In this document: positions 5,238-12,243 of the stretch, piece after piece
Layout of the letters: each line of letters opens with the position of its first letter
Position numbering within the stretch: the first letter of the stretch is position 1
IMG/VR virus record: IMGVR_UViG_3300023184_000428
Span: 1 to 28,069 of that record
DNA length: 28,069 nucleotides
Origin: a virus
Direction: 5' to 3' (one strand)
Notes under the pieces: generated by a model
Databases searched by the model: none
What the model was told of the DNA's origin: nothing
What the model saw: the letters and a program-made list of their open reading frames with translations, nothing else
Program-made: the position numbers and the translations under genes

Positions 5238-5512
5238 TGGTCATCTACCTCATCAGTGTCAAAGTCATCAGGAATCGAGTCCTGAAGCGATTGTAGTGCC
5301 TTCTGGTGGCTCTCAAAGAAGCCCGACAGCCTCTTCACTTGCTCTGTCAGCCCATTCCACTGTGCCTCGAACACCTCAAAGGAGCAGTTGGCATTCATGT
5401 CGTCTACTAACTGGCCTAGCAGCCTCAGTACGCCGTGTAGCTGGGCATTCTCTCGCTGAAGTAGGCCGATAAACTTATGGCTCGCCTTCAGTTGCTCCCG
5501 ATCACTCTGCAA
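5234..5512 (-). CDS. Coiled-coil hypothetical protein, 92 aa
   Basis: The frame overlaps the upstream small basic gene by 11 bases and the downstream gene by the ATGA junction. The sequence is almost entirely helical, with heptad-like spacing of Leu, Val and Phe through IGLLQRENAQLHGVLRLLGQ and LTEQVKRLSGFFESHQKALQ, ending in an acidic tail DDFDTDEVDD. It is probably an oligomeric coiled-coil protein. Its partners on both sides are conserved small phage proteins, so it could belong to a structural or assembly group (for example a chaperone or scaffold-like protein), but there is no direct evidence. Confidence 0.6.
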   Translation of the reverse strand: MQSDREQLKASHKFIGLLQRENAQLHGVLRLLGQLVDDMNANCSFEVFEAQWNGLTEQVKRLSGFFESHQKALQSLQDSIPDDFDTDEVDDQ

Positions 5513-5642
5513 AACCGCCTTTTTTAGCCTTCATCATCCGCCAAGTGCGGGGGCTGATGGTGCTTTTAGATTTAGGACGGCTAGTGCCAGCCTTACGGCG
5601 GGCGTTAATGTTGGCGTATAAACCTGGTTTCGATTTGTTCAT
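5502..5642 (-). CDS. Small basic conserved phage protein, 46 aa
   Basis: A longer frame starts at 5720, but the product from the ATG at 5642 (MNKSKPGLYANINARRKAG) begins with the KPGLYANINARRKR-type motif that marks a small, strongly basic phage protein family, so this start is chosen. The rest is Ser/Lys/Arg-rich and ends RMMKAKKGGFAE. Size and charge suggest nucleic-acid or virion association; function unknown. It is the first gene after the non-coding, origin-like segment downstream of the helicase, and a TACAAT hexamer lies six bases before its ATG, so it may have its own promoter. Confidence 0.7.
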   Translation of the reverse strand: MNKSKPGLYANINARRKAGTSRPKSKSTISPRTWRMMKAKKGGFAE

Positions 5643-5679
5643 TTCACGATTGTACCACATCCCCCACCTGATAACCAAC

Positions 5680-5865
5680 TTCGTTCTTTGGCAGGTGTGA
5701 GGATGCCTGAGCCAGCCCAAACCCAGCCCAACCCAGCCCAGCTTTCGTTCTTTGTTCTGATTACCCGAACACGCTACGGAAAGAACGTAGTGGTATGGGG
5801 GGAGGACGGACTAAGGAGTCCTTCCCCCTACTTTCCTTCGCGTAATTTAATTTATATATATATAA
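5680..5865. other. Origin-like non-coding segment
   Basis: Within the 264-base gap after the helicase gene are: two direct copies of TTCGTTCTTTG (5680-5690, 5744-5754) and an inverted 8-base part of it (AAAGAACG, 5780-5787); a tandem ACCCAGCCCA repeat (5711-5741); an inverted repeat CTACG/CGTAG around GAAAGAA (5774-5790); a hairpin GGACT-AAGG-AGTCC flanked by G and C runs (5797-5828); and an A/T-only stretch with TATATATATA (5843-5865). Repeats next to an AT-rich tract beside replication genes fit a replication origin. A promoter and terminator region between sub-operons is the main alternative. Confidence 0.4.
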
Positions 5866-5906
5866 GGGTCTGACTGCTCTATAAATGATAGTAACTTGAA
5901 AGTAGA

Positions 5907-6920
5907 TTAGAAAGTAGTCTGATTGGCAGTATATAAGCCATTGTCAGACAGTATCTTCTTGGCCTTGTGAAGGCGTTTAAGATAGCGATAAAAGGTAGAT
6001 TCTGATACTTCCAGTTTTTCGATGATATGGCGGCATAAATCACCAGCCTGCCACTCCTTTGAACCCATCTCGGTTAGGAACTTTTTATCGTCAACCGCCT
6101 TGTGTGCGCCTGGCTTCTTTAGCTTGTCTGGATTGAGGTTAAAGTTCTGGCGGAACAGCGGGTAAGACCACTGAACAACGAAGGCATCCATTGGGCTAAA
6201 GTTGCGCAGCGTGACCTCGCAAGTAAAGGTGCGCTCATCCTCCTCATGCGGTGTCAAGACCACCAAGCTGTCTGGGTTGCGGGCGAATACACCGCTACCA
6301 CTAAACCTATCAATCGACTCCGACCCACTCTTGTTACCCTTGCTGAAGTGATGCGAGAGGATGATTGACAGATTGTGGCGTGTCGCTAGGTACTCAAACT
6401 CATTCATAAGACTTGACATATCGCCTGCGCTGTTCTCATCTCTCTCTCCCATGAGCATATAGTTTGGGTCTAGGATGATGGCTTGGTATCCCTTGCCTTC
6501 AATCTGCTTCTCGATCATGGGGCGGATGAGAGTTAAGTCGGCAGCGTGGCCTCTCAGCGTCCATGTATCAAAGTCATCGGCCTTGTCTTCCAGTCCTTTC
6601 GCCTTGACAACATCAGCTAACCGATTGCGAAAGCTCCACTCTTGGATCTCAAAGTTAATAAACAACACCCGCGACATCTTGCACTGTTGCCCCCACCAAG
6701 GCACGCCAGCGTGTAGCGATAGGGCTAGATCAATTAAGCTCCAACTCTTGAAAGCCTTACTTCCTCCGCCCAGCAACATCTTCCCGCCTCTGTGCAGCAT
6801 TCCCTCAATTAGCGTCTCTGGTGCGGGTAAGTCTTCCTTAATAAGTTGTGCATAAGATTTAATCGGTGGCCACTCATCGGTCTTGGGTTTGATACCAAGT
6901 GCTACGGCTGGTTCAATCAT
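5907..6920 (-). CDS. RepA-like replicative helicase / AAA ATPase
   Basis: A RecA-fold ATPase of the RepA (AAA_25) type, likely the replicative helicase working with the primase encoded just upstream. The ATG at 6920 overlaps the primase stop (ATGA) and follows AGGAGG, so it is chosen over an ATG seven codons earlier. In the 337-residue product the Walker A is GGGSKAFKS (51-59), the FKS form seen in this family; LFINFEI (86-92) carries the catalytic-type Glu; Walker B is AIILD (147-151); and a SHHFSKG sensor follows at 189-195. The last 70 residues look like a winged helix (KLEVSESTFYRYLKRLHKA), perhaps for DNA or primase binding. No polymerase is encoded nearby, implying use of the host enzyme. 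Confidence 0.88.
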   Translation of the reverse strand: MIEPAVALGIKPKTDEWPPIKSYAQLIKEDLPAPETLIEGMLHRGGKMLLGGGSKAFKSWSLIDLALSLHAGVPWWGQQCKMSRVLFINFEIQEWSFRNRLADVVKAKGLEDKADDFDTWTLRGHAADLTLIRPMIEKQIEGKGYQAIILDPNYMLMGERDENSAGDMSSLMNEFEYLATRHNLSIILSHHFSKGNKSGSESIDRFSGSGVFARNPDSLVVLTPHEEDERTFTCEVTLRNFSPMDAFVVQWSYPLFRQNFNLNPDKLKKPGAHKAVDDKKFLTEMGSKEWQAGDLCRHIIEKLEVSESTFYRYLKRLHKAKKILSDNGLYTANQTTF

Positions 6921-7849
6921 TTTCCTCCTTTGCAAAACCAAAGTAGGCTTTGCATCTTGTCGTTTCTTTTTGCCCCAGGAATCCTAACGGGTTGGCTGGG
7001 TTTGAATGTTGCAGGATCGCATCCTAAAGGAATAAGAAAAGCTTTTAACTGATCCACCCATTCATTCTTTGGTGGCATCTCAAACCAACCATGCAAGCTC
7101 TTTCCTCCAGTATCCACAACAGCGTGTAGTTTCATGCTGAATAAATCGCGCATCAGTTGGAACACCGCGCCCATCTCTGGCTTGGTTAACACATCGGACT
7201 CGACAACAAGGAACACCCTGTGCTCAACCGTGTCATTGGATCGGCTAACCGTATCCAGCTTGTAAGTCGCGCCAGTTGTGTACTGCCCGATTGGCTCGTC
7301 TAACTTCTTCCAATCCCAAGCTGACCTAAAGTTCTGCGGGTGTCTTCCGCTGTCCTTGACATCGCCGATCCAGATATTGTCAGCGACATTAAACATCGAG
7401 AGGAACAACTGATAGTCCTGCGCTGGATCGCCTAGCTTTACAGGACTCTCCTCGTACATATCGGCTGGGTCCCAATTGTAGTGGGTCAGGTATCGTTGCT
7501 TGTTTGACTCAGCAATCGTCTTGATCCTATCCAACACCTCAAAGTGCGGATCTTTCTTAATGACCAGCTTCGGTACGGCTGTACCGCCAGACATAATGTT
7601 TACTGGCTTGTAAAGGACATCGCTGGATATAGCTCGGCGCAACTTGCGGTTAGCCTCGTCACGATACGGCGTGCAACTGGTATGCCAGCAAAAGATAGTC
7701 GGCGCGCCATCTACGAACACAGTTGTATCTCTAATGCGAGTATGGCTGGTGTGTGCAGCCTCACCTGGACACTTACACAGTCCGTGATTCTCGGACTGCC
7801 AATCCACTTGGCCTACGATCTCTTCAGCCTGCCGTTGTGCTGGGGTCAT
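6917..7849 (-). CDS. Primase with N-terminal zinc motif and AEP-like catalytic part
   Basis: Likely makes primers for phage replication. The N-terminus carries a CHC2-type zinc site: C27 in CPGEAAHT with H33 or H36, then C54 and C59 in FCWHTSC. The C-terminal half has the pattern of archaeo-eukaryotic (PrimPol-type) primases: VVESD with E217 and D219, the HAVVDTGGKSLHGWFE block (242-257) and VRIPGAKR (288-295). Length of 310 residues suits a stand-alone phage primase without helicase. Its ATG overlaps the stop of the nuclease gene upstream, and its stop overlaps the helicase start. Together the pair would form the replication initiation unit. Family assignment is by motif, so the exact AEP clade is uncertain. 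Confidence 0.82.
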   Translation of the reverse strand: MTPAQRQAEEIVGQVDWQSENHGLCKCPGEAAHTSHTRIRDTTVFVDGAPTIFCWHTSCTPYRDEANRKLRRAISSDVLYKPVNIMSGGTAVPKLVIKKDPHFEVLDRIKTIAESNKQRYLTHYNWDPADMYEESPVKLGDPAQDYQLFLSMFNVADNIWIGDVKDSGRHPQNFRSAWDWKKLDEPIGQYTTGATYKLDTVSRSNDTVEHRVFLVVESDVLTKPEMGAVFQLMRDLFSMKLHAVVDTGGKSLHGWFEMPPKNEWVDQLKAFLIPLGCDPATFKPSQPVRIPGAKRNDKMQSLLWFCKGGK

Positions 7850-8433
7850 TTCCAGAACCTATGGTTTAAGGCATTTTCTAATGCGCACCAAATTGTGGGA
7901 GGACAACAATTATATTTCTTGTGTTCCGTTTGATTGTTTCTGTTATCCTCACAACAGTCCAAACGGGCTGATCGGCCATTAAATTCAAAACCATAACATC
8001 CGCATTGTACACATTGGCAGAACAAAAAGCCGTAATCACTTCCAAAAGGTCCATGCAAACCATACTTTTCCCATGCTATTGATCCATCACCACTACACAA
8101 ATCATCTCGATAGTTCCTTAATGAACCTAGAACAGCAATTGCCTTGTGTTCGCTAAAGGCATCAATCTTACTTTTATCATATTCTGATATAATAATATCA
8201 TCCGAAGATGGCTTAATTTCTAAATATAAATTCTTGTCAAAAACTGTTTGTTTTTGTATAAAGAAATCTGGCAAGTATCTTATTGTTTCATCTCCAATCT
8301 TAATTTCATAACCCTCTGACTCGTACTCAAATTCAATACCAAGACAACCTAAAAATATGCCCCACCTAGCCTCGTTCCTTGACCTGTACTTAACCCCATT
8401 AAATTCGGTTTCTATTGCTTTTATTGTACTCAT
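7846..8433 (-). CDS. PD-(D/E)XK-type endonuclease with Cys-rich C-terminus
   Basis: The N-terminal half matches a phage endonuclease pattern: YRSRNEARWGIFL (E21), LPDFF (D56) and YLEIKP (E72, K74), the E...D...ExK order of PD-(D/E)XK nucleases. The C-terminal part has Cys at 139, 141, 144, 146, 160, 161, 176, 177 and 183, so a zinc-binding module is likely. A TTG at 8445 would extend it by four residues; the ATG at 8433 is preferred. No clear ribosome binding site is seen. The gene is visibly more AT-rich than its neighbours, and interrupts the operon between a glycosyltransferase and the primase, but its stop overlaps the primase ATG. A mobile or homing-type nuclease is possible; restriction or repair are alternatives. 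Confidence 0.72.
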   Translation of the reverse strand: MSTIKAIETEFNGVKYRSRNEARWGIFLGCLGIEFEYESEGYEIKIGDETIRYLPDFFIQKQTVFDKNLYLEIKPSSDDIIISEYDKSKIDAFSEHKAIAVLGSLRNYRDDLCSGDGSIAWEKYGLHGPFGSDYGFLFCQCVQCGCYGFEFNGRSARLDCCEDNRNNQTEHKKYNCCPPTIWCALENALNHRFWK

Positions 8434-8445
8434 ATTAAAATTCAA

Positions 8446-8524
8446 ACTGGCTCTGATTCAAGAGGAGAACACACTGAGGAATATCCCGCCGTGGGATCTC
8501 CCCACAGACCACAACGCCAGTTAG
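8446..8524. other. Short intergenic segment with hairpin and coding-like remnant
   Basis: This 79-base gap is G/C-richer than the AT-rich genes on both sides. It holds a hairpin GTGGG-ATCTC-CCCAC (8491-8505). Read on the minus strand in the frame of the gene that ends at 8525, it continues open after the stop for 28 codons (TGVVVCGEIPRRDIPQCVLL and on to a TAA), which reads like the end of a protein. It may be a leftover of a gene displaced by insertion of the AT-rich genes, or chance. Confidence 0.3.
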
Positions 8525-8734
8525 TTATTTGCTTTCTTTAACTTCCTCCAACTCTGCTGCCTTCTCCCTCAACTTGCAATAGGTATGATTTTTTAATTGT
8601 TCATCCAGTAAATATTTTATAAAATGCACACACTGCCTTTCTTGAATTGTTGAAAACAAATTCCTACCAATTTTAATTTCCACATTTATTCCTTCCTTTA
8701 AGCTCCTGACCGTTATCCCCATCTTCGCGCTCAT
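8525..8734 (-). CDS. Hypothetical protein, 69 aa, AT-rich
   Basis: The ATG overlaps the stop of the glycosyltransferase gene (ATGA), so it is translationally coupled to it. The protein starts with a strand pattern (GITVRSLKEGINVEIKIG) and continues as a helix (QCVHFIKYLLDEQLKNHTY), ending in a charged coiled segment. There is no recognised family and no membrane segment. Base composition is AT-rich, like the nuclease gene downstream and unlike the glycosyltransferase upstream, so both may have entered together. Function unknown. Confidence 0.55.
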   Translation of the reverse strand: MSAKMGITVRSLKEGINVEIKIGRNLFSTIQERQCVHFIKYLLDEQLKNHTYCKLREKAAELEEVKESK

Positions 8735-9840
8735 TTGCCAGCATCCAACTCCATCGCTTTCTTGCTGGCCTCAACAATATCCTGCGCTGTTATATTGCGT
8801 AGAGCATTGCACCAGTATTGCGTTTTTGGGGTGCGATTACTCGCATCCTTACACTTGGCCTGTGGCAAGCCAGCGTGCGGTCGGCAAGGTGCGTGTGGGC
8901 AAGTATCGGGCTTGAATACCGATACGTTCTTACTATAGTAAGTCATTCTGTCTTCTGGGGAATACGAACCCCACAACGACACACACGGAGTATCCAACCC
9001 AGCAGCCATGTGGTTGACACTGCTATCTGGCGCGACAACAAAGTCAGCCCCACTAATAATCGGAAACAGCGAGCGCACGGTCTTGGTGCAGTTAAATAAG
9101 TCAATCACTCGCGGATGATCCACCTTAAAGTTGTTTGAGTTATCCAGCCCAATAATAATGGCGTGATGTTTGGGGTAGGCCTCCAGCAACGCCAGCACCG
9201 CCTCCTGCCCCATCGTTGGCGGGTAGGTGCGGGTAGGACCAGAACTGCTAACGTGGTAGGCAAAGAATGGACTAGGCATCGGCCACTTGCCCATCGCCTT
9301 TAGCTCTTCGTGGTCTGGCTCGATTAAATGCAGAACTGGCTTGCAATACTTCGCCATCTTCTTCTCATCCCACACACCCATCCACTCGTAGATCCGCTGG
9401 TAGCAGTTGCCAGGACCAGTGCCTAGCTTGGTGTTGCCAACCTGACCGCTGAACAAATCATCCGTAGGCAAGTGCGCGTCAAACGAATCCCATGCCTCCA
9501 GCGATGCGGGCAACGGCCACAGCTTTGCACCCAGCCCAGCGTAGAGAGGAAGGTTGCGGGCAGGGGCGTACACTTCCACAACCCCACCCGACTCCTGCAC
9601 CAAGTAGTTAACGAAAGCAGTGGCGATGATCGCATCACCAATTGCCCCAGCGCGGTAGACGGCTGTTGCACCACCAGCAGCGCGCCCCTTGTAGTAAGGC
9701 TTGATCTTGTGCGGGCAAGGGATTGAATCGTCCCAGGTTGGTCCAGTTAGCTCATCGGGCAGCATGTAAGTTGTGCGCGGGTAGAGCATATTGTCATCGA
9801 CTTTGTGAATTGAGTTTGAGTTATTTGTCCAGAGTTTCAT
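8731..9840 (-). CDS. Glycosyltransferase family 9 (heptosyltransferase-like)
   Basis: A GT-B fold sugar transferase of the ADP-heptose:LPS heptosyltransferase type. The N-terminal acceptor domain has YRAGAIGDAIIATAF (62-76); the C-terminal donor domain has FAYHVSSSGPTRTYPP (193-208) and the family signature VVAPDSSVNHMAAGLDTPCV (268-287) followed by SLWG. Length of 369 residues is usual. Near the C-terminus four cysteines (314, 319, 330, 344) could bind a metal, an addition to the common core. It lies in the replication operon, coupled at both ends by ATGA overlaps, not in the virion module. The substrate could be host LPS, a phage protein or modified DNA; the sequence does not decide. Confidence 0.88.
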   Translation of the reverse strand: MKLWTNNSNSIHKVDDNMLYPRTTYMLPDELTGPTWDDSIPCPHKIKPYYKGRAAGGATAVYRAGAIGDAIIATAFVNYLVQESGGVVEVYAPARNLPLYAGLGAKLWPLPASLEAWDSFDAHLPTDDLFSGQVGNTKLGTGPGNCYQRIYEWMGVWDEKKMAKYCKPVLHLIEPDHEELKAMGKWPMPSPFFAYHVSSSGPTRTYPPTMGQEAVLALLEAYPKHHAIIIGLDNSNNFKVDHPRVIDLFNCTKTVRSLFPIISGADFVVAPDSSVNHMAAGLDTPCVSLWGSYSPEDRMTYYSKNVSVFKPDTCPHAPCRPHAGLPQAKCKDASNRTPKTQYWCNALRNITAQDIVEASKKAMELDAGK

Positions 9841-10061
9841 TTGGTGTTCCTTTCTATTGTTTCGTTATACCGCGTCAATCCTTTTTCTTCCTCTAATATC
9901 TCCTTCGCTATCAAAGCCGCTGCATCGACCATCGTTATGATCTGGATTAAATCAATAGCATGGCCATGAGAAACGCGATCCCTCTCTATGGCCAACTTAT
10001 CGCGTGCGACGAGAAGCATATCGCGTGACCACTTGAGCCTATCTTTAGACTCGACCCGCAT
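9837..10061 (-). CDS. Hypothetical protein, 74 aa, helical
   Basis: Starts within a TAATG junction with the gene before it and ends in an ATGA overlap with the glycosyltransferase. The sequence is helical and charged: RLKWSRDMLLVARDKLAIER, then a central IDLIQIITMVDAAALIAKEI segment that is amphipathic rather than membrane-spanning, and a Glu/Lys-rich end. No domain recognised. Position in a tightly packed operon between conserved small phage genes makes it very likely to be real. Confidence 0.65.
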   Translation of the reverse strand: MRVESKDRLKWSRDMLLVARDKLAIERDRVSHGHAIDLIQIITMVDAAALIAKEILEEEKGLTRYNETIERNTK

Positions 10062-10240
10062 TACGAACCTGACCGCATCCGAAACTTGCGTGGCTTACTC
10101 TTGCCCGCTGCCGACAGGGCAATGGCAATCATCTGCTCGCGTGATCGCGGCTTACCGCCTGCTCCACGCTCGCTACCCTTCTTGCGGTTATCTGCTGCTA
10201 GTTCACTCATGTTCTTACTTACGTTCTTACCTAATGGCAT
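10061..10240 (-). CDS. Small conserved basic phage protein (MPLGKNVSKN type), 59 aa
   Basis: The product starts MPLGKNVSKNMSELAADNRK and continues with GGKPRSREQMIAIALSAAGK, a pattern I recognise from many phage genomes: a stretch resembling R-x-Q-x-x-A-I-A-L-x-A-A-G-K near the C-terminus of a 50-100 residue basic protein, annotated as conserved hypothetical (similar to DUF6496-type proteins). It overlaps the end of the gene upstream by ten bases and shares its stop with the next start (TAATG). Net charge is strongly positive, which suggests DNA or virion association. Function is not known. Confidence 0.75.
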   Translation of the reverse strand: MPLGKNVSKNMSELAADNRKKGSERGAGGKPRSREQMIAIALSAAGKSKPRKFRMRSGS

Positions 10241-10452
10241 TGTTTGTTCTCCTTTTGTTTCACAAAGCTACCAGCTAGGAGGTCTAACACCCAGCCGTGT
10301 CCGTGAAATTTGTCGTAAAGCATTTGATTCATAATCCACGCTAGGGGTGAGACGTTTGATTCAAGCAACCGCCCAGGCTGGCAAGCGTTCTTGTCCAGCA
10401 TCTCGGCCAGCGCATTCACCTCCAGCCGTGCGTATTTGTAAATTGACTTCAT
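10231..10452 (-). CDS. Hypothetical protein, 73 aa
   Basis: Begins at an ATGA overlap with the preceding gene, and its last codons overlap the start of the next one. The protein is helical, with NALAEMLDKNACQPGRLL and SPLAWIMNQMLYDKFHGHGW as the main helices and a Lys/Gln-rich tail. It has no obvious catalytic motif, signal peptide or membrane span. The His/Trp-containing FHGHGWVLDLL segment is notable but not diagnostic. Function unknown. Confidence 0.65.
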   Translation of the reverse strand: MKSIYKYARLEVNALAEMLDKNACQPGRLLESNVSPLAWIMNQMLYDKFHGHGWVLDLLAGSFVKQKENKQCH

Positions 10453-11039
10453 GCTGTCTCCTCACCAACCACATCATCCCATGTGGCCTCTTCCCCATTC
10501 CAAACCTGCGATTGCGTTCTCAACCACTTAGGCTTTTCGGATTGAGTTGTGAAGCTTGATTCGCGCCAAAGCACATTGTTACCTGGAACAGCCGTGATCC
10601 GTCCATTGTTAAGTGCAATAAAATGGTGTGACTTGGTTTGGCTTGGAGACATAGAGAACCCATCTCCGTAAGGCTCGGCTGTGAATATATAGCGACCAAC
10701 TTCCCAAGTCTTTTTGTTGGCAATCCAAACCTTACAAGACAAGCCCATAAGATAGTCGTACTCGATTGTCGTAAAGTTCCATCCAAAACAATCCCAGCGT
10801 TGGGCATCGTTAATGTCCCAATCCATAATTGCAATCTCGCCGTGAGCCAGAGCGTGCAATGGTAAGCCTCGGTACAGCGCACCGCACTTGAGCATTATTG
10901 TGCAACCCCAAGCTCGTCCAGGTATGGCTGTCAGTCCAAACCACACAGCGTCCTCTATGCCTTGCTTCTGGCCGTCAGATACAAACTCCATATCGCACTT
11001 GACGTACAAATGGCGAGGCAGATTGGCAGCGTGGGTCAT
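10449..11039 (-). CDS. Hypothetical protein, 196 aa, Trp-rich beta protein
   Basis: Its ATG overlaps the stop of the oxygenase gene upstream (ATGA). The sequence is rich in Trp, Tyr and Phe with alternating strands: RHLYVKCDMEFVSDGQ, then DAVWFGLTAIPGRAWGCTIM, and a WDINDAQRWDCFGWNFTTIEY stretch in the middle. The early part resembles a catalytic-like beta fold seen in phage hypothetical proteins, but I do not recognise a named family. Its coupling to the 2-oxoglutarate oxygenase suggests related function, for instance as partner or substrate-binding protein; this is inference. Confidence 0.65.
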   Translation of the reverse strand: MTHAANLPRHLYVKCDMEFVSDGQKQGIEDAVWFGLTAIPGRAWGCTIMLKCGALYRGLPLHALAHGEIAIMDWDINDAQRWDCFGWNFTTIEYDYLMGLSCKVWIANKKTWEVGRYIFTAEPYGDGFSMSPSQTKSHHFIALNNGRITAVPGNNVLWRESSFTTQSEKPKWLRTQSQVWNGEEATWDDVVGEETA

Positions 11040-11599
11040 TTCCAGCTAGGTCCAGTTAACCAAGCCACCAACACCCAGCGCGTACCCCAGATAGGCGCAC
11101 GCGCACGATGCTCGATGTAGGAGGGGAACCAGCAACCCGCCCCTTGATCCCTAATAAACCTAGCGTTCTCTAAGTCGGCTTTAACTTGCAAGCCACCGCC
11201 AAGGTACTCGCTTGGGTCAGATAGATTGACCACCATCGTCATCTTGCGATCTGATCCAGTAAACGTATCGTAGTGCCACCAAAACTGCTGGAGTGGATTG
11301 TACTTTAGAATCTGCAACTGCTGCACGCCTGTAATATCGAATCGGTAATGCTCGGCGTTTACGGCCATAGTCAATTCGTTTACGATTGAGTAAAGCCACT
11401 TGTAGTGCGGAGCCATCGGAACCCAGCAAGACGAGCAGCTACGCGCAAACGATCTCCTAGTCGTGCCATCCTTCTTCATCACAGTTGCACGCTTCATCCC
11501 GATCACCTCTGCATCTTGGCGTAGCATCATGCACTGCGTTGGTGTCAACACATAGCGGTCTACGGCAGCCGTTAAAACCTTCTGCTTAAACTCGCTCAT
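11036..11599 (-). CDS. 2-oxoglutarate/Fe(II) dioxygenase, prolyl 4-hydroxylase-like
   Basis: A double-stranded beta-helix oxygenase that would use 2-oxoglutarate, O2 and Fe(II) to hydroxylate a target. With the ATG at 11599, which has GAGGAAG upstream and overlaps the preceding stop, the protein has 187 residues. The iron facial triad is visible: H109-x-D111 in WWHYDTF and H164 in YIEHRA; R174 in GTRWVLVAWLTG fits the 2-oxoglutarate-binding Arg ten residues on. YLGGGLQV (132-139) matches the family's strand between them. The target could be a protein (Pro or Lys) or nucleic acid. Two glycosyltransferases in the same operon make a hydroxylate-then-glycosylate route conceivable. Confidence 0.85.
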   Translation of the reverse strand: MSEFKQKVLTAAVDRYVLTPTQCMMLRQDAEVIGMKRATVMKKDGTTRRSFARSCSSCWVPMAPHYKWLYSIVNELTMAVNAEHYRFDITGVQQLQILKYNPLQQFWWHYDTFTGSDRKMTMVVNLSDPSEYLGGGLQVKADLENARFIRDQGAGCWFPSYIEHRARAPIWGTRWVLVAWLTGPSWK

Positions 11600-11796
11600 T
11601 TGACTTCCTCGCAAAGTTCCAGCAATGCCTTGTTTAATGCGTACTCAAAGCAAGCCGTCTTGTCTTTCAGAATGTGTTGCTTGCCAGCTTCGACTAGGGC
11701 TTCGTAAAGATCATCGTCCACATCGACAAGAATCTTGACGGCCTCATACTCCTCAACCTTAACCACCTTAATACTTTTGCCTTTTCTTTTCCTCAT
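11596..11796 (-). CDS. Small protein, possibly ribbon-helix-helix, 66 aa
   Basis: The basic N-terminus (MRKRKGKSIKVVKVEEYEAV) leads into a strand and two helices: VKILVDVDDDLYEALVEAGK, then DKTACFEYALNKALLEL. A strand followed by a D-x-L-Y/L-x-x-L helix and a second helix with A-L-x-x-A-L is the arrangement of ribbon-helix-helix regulators, but the strand is acidic rather than basic, so DNA binding is uncertain. It overlaps genes on both sides by ATGA junctions. It could regulate the operon or be the antidote half of a pair; neither is shown. Confidence 0.6.
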   Translation of the reverse strand: MRKRKGKSIKVVKVEEYEAVKILVDVDDDLYEALVEAGKQHILKDKTACFEYALNKALLELCEEVK

Positions 11797-11939
11797 AGAT
11801 CCAGTTCCTTTCTTATGTAATCAATCAGCTTTAAGATGATAAAGCCAGCGCAGTAGATTATCGAAAGAATCAGCCAACTGTAAAGAATAAACCAACTGAT
11901 TACCCACAAGATGTCTTTAAGCTCCAGTAGGCAAAGCAT
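11793..11939 (-). CDS. Small membrane protein, 48 aa
   Basis: The ATG has AGGAG upstream at ordinary spacing, lies inside the end of the preceding gene, and the TGA overlaps the next gene's ATG. Residues about 9-37 are almost entirely hydrophobic (LWVISWFILYSWLILSIIYC then AGFIILKL), enough for one long or two tight membrane helices, followed by a basic-acidic tail DYIRKELDL. The ribosome binding site plus coupling makes it convincing despite its size. Function unknown; small phage membrane proteins of this kind may affect lysis timing or block superinfection. Confidence 0.65.
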   Translation of the reverse strand: MLCLLELKDILWVISWFILYSWLILSIIYCAGFIILKLIDYIRKELDL

Positions 11940-12243
11940 AGTCATTCTCCTGTAGTTTGCGCAGTAACGTCCGATTGTCGATCCTTACTCCGCTGGCTCT
12001 GCACCACCAGCCAACCGTGCCATTCTTAAAATCTCGCAGTAGCTTCTGCACCTCATGGGAGTTCTTGTACTCCAGCGCATCGTTGAGTGGCACGCCCTGG
12101 TGATCCTTAATTATCTTCATGCCCTTAACCATCCCTCGCTTGCGTAGCATCCGCAGATCACGGATGGCTTGCAGCGCAACCTCTCCAGCCAACTGCTGCA
12201 ACCTCTCGTCATAATCACCACGACAAAGGTGCGTGGACCTCAC
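11917..12243 (-). CDS. Hypothetical protein, 108 aa
   Basis: Starts with GTG overlapping the stop of the glycosyltransferase gene (GTGA). The N-terminal half is a long helix (DERLQQLAGEVALQAIRDLR) followed by basic residues; the C-terminal half contains EVQKLLRDFKNGTVGWWCRA, then GVRIDNRTLLRKLQEN. The FKNGTVGWWC-x-x-S-G segment is distinctive and could be a conserved core, but I do not recognise a family. Its end overlaps the small membrane gene by 23 bases. Cytoplasmic protein of unknown role. Confidence 0.65.
   Translation of the reverse strand: MRSTHLCRGDYDERLQQLAGEVALQAIRDLRMLRKRGMVKGMKIIKDHQGVPLNDALEYKNSHEVQKLLRDFKNGTVGWWCRASGVRIDNRTLLRKLQENDYALPTGA

Noticed and set aside
5502-5720. Longer start at 5720 for the small basic gene
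   Set aside because: The added residues run through the origin-like segment and the family motif begins at the ATG at 5642.
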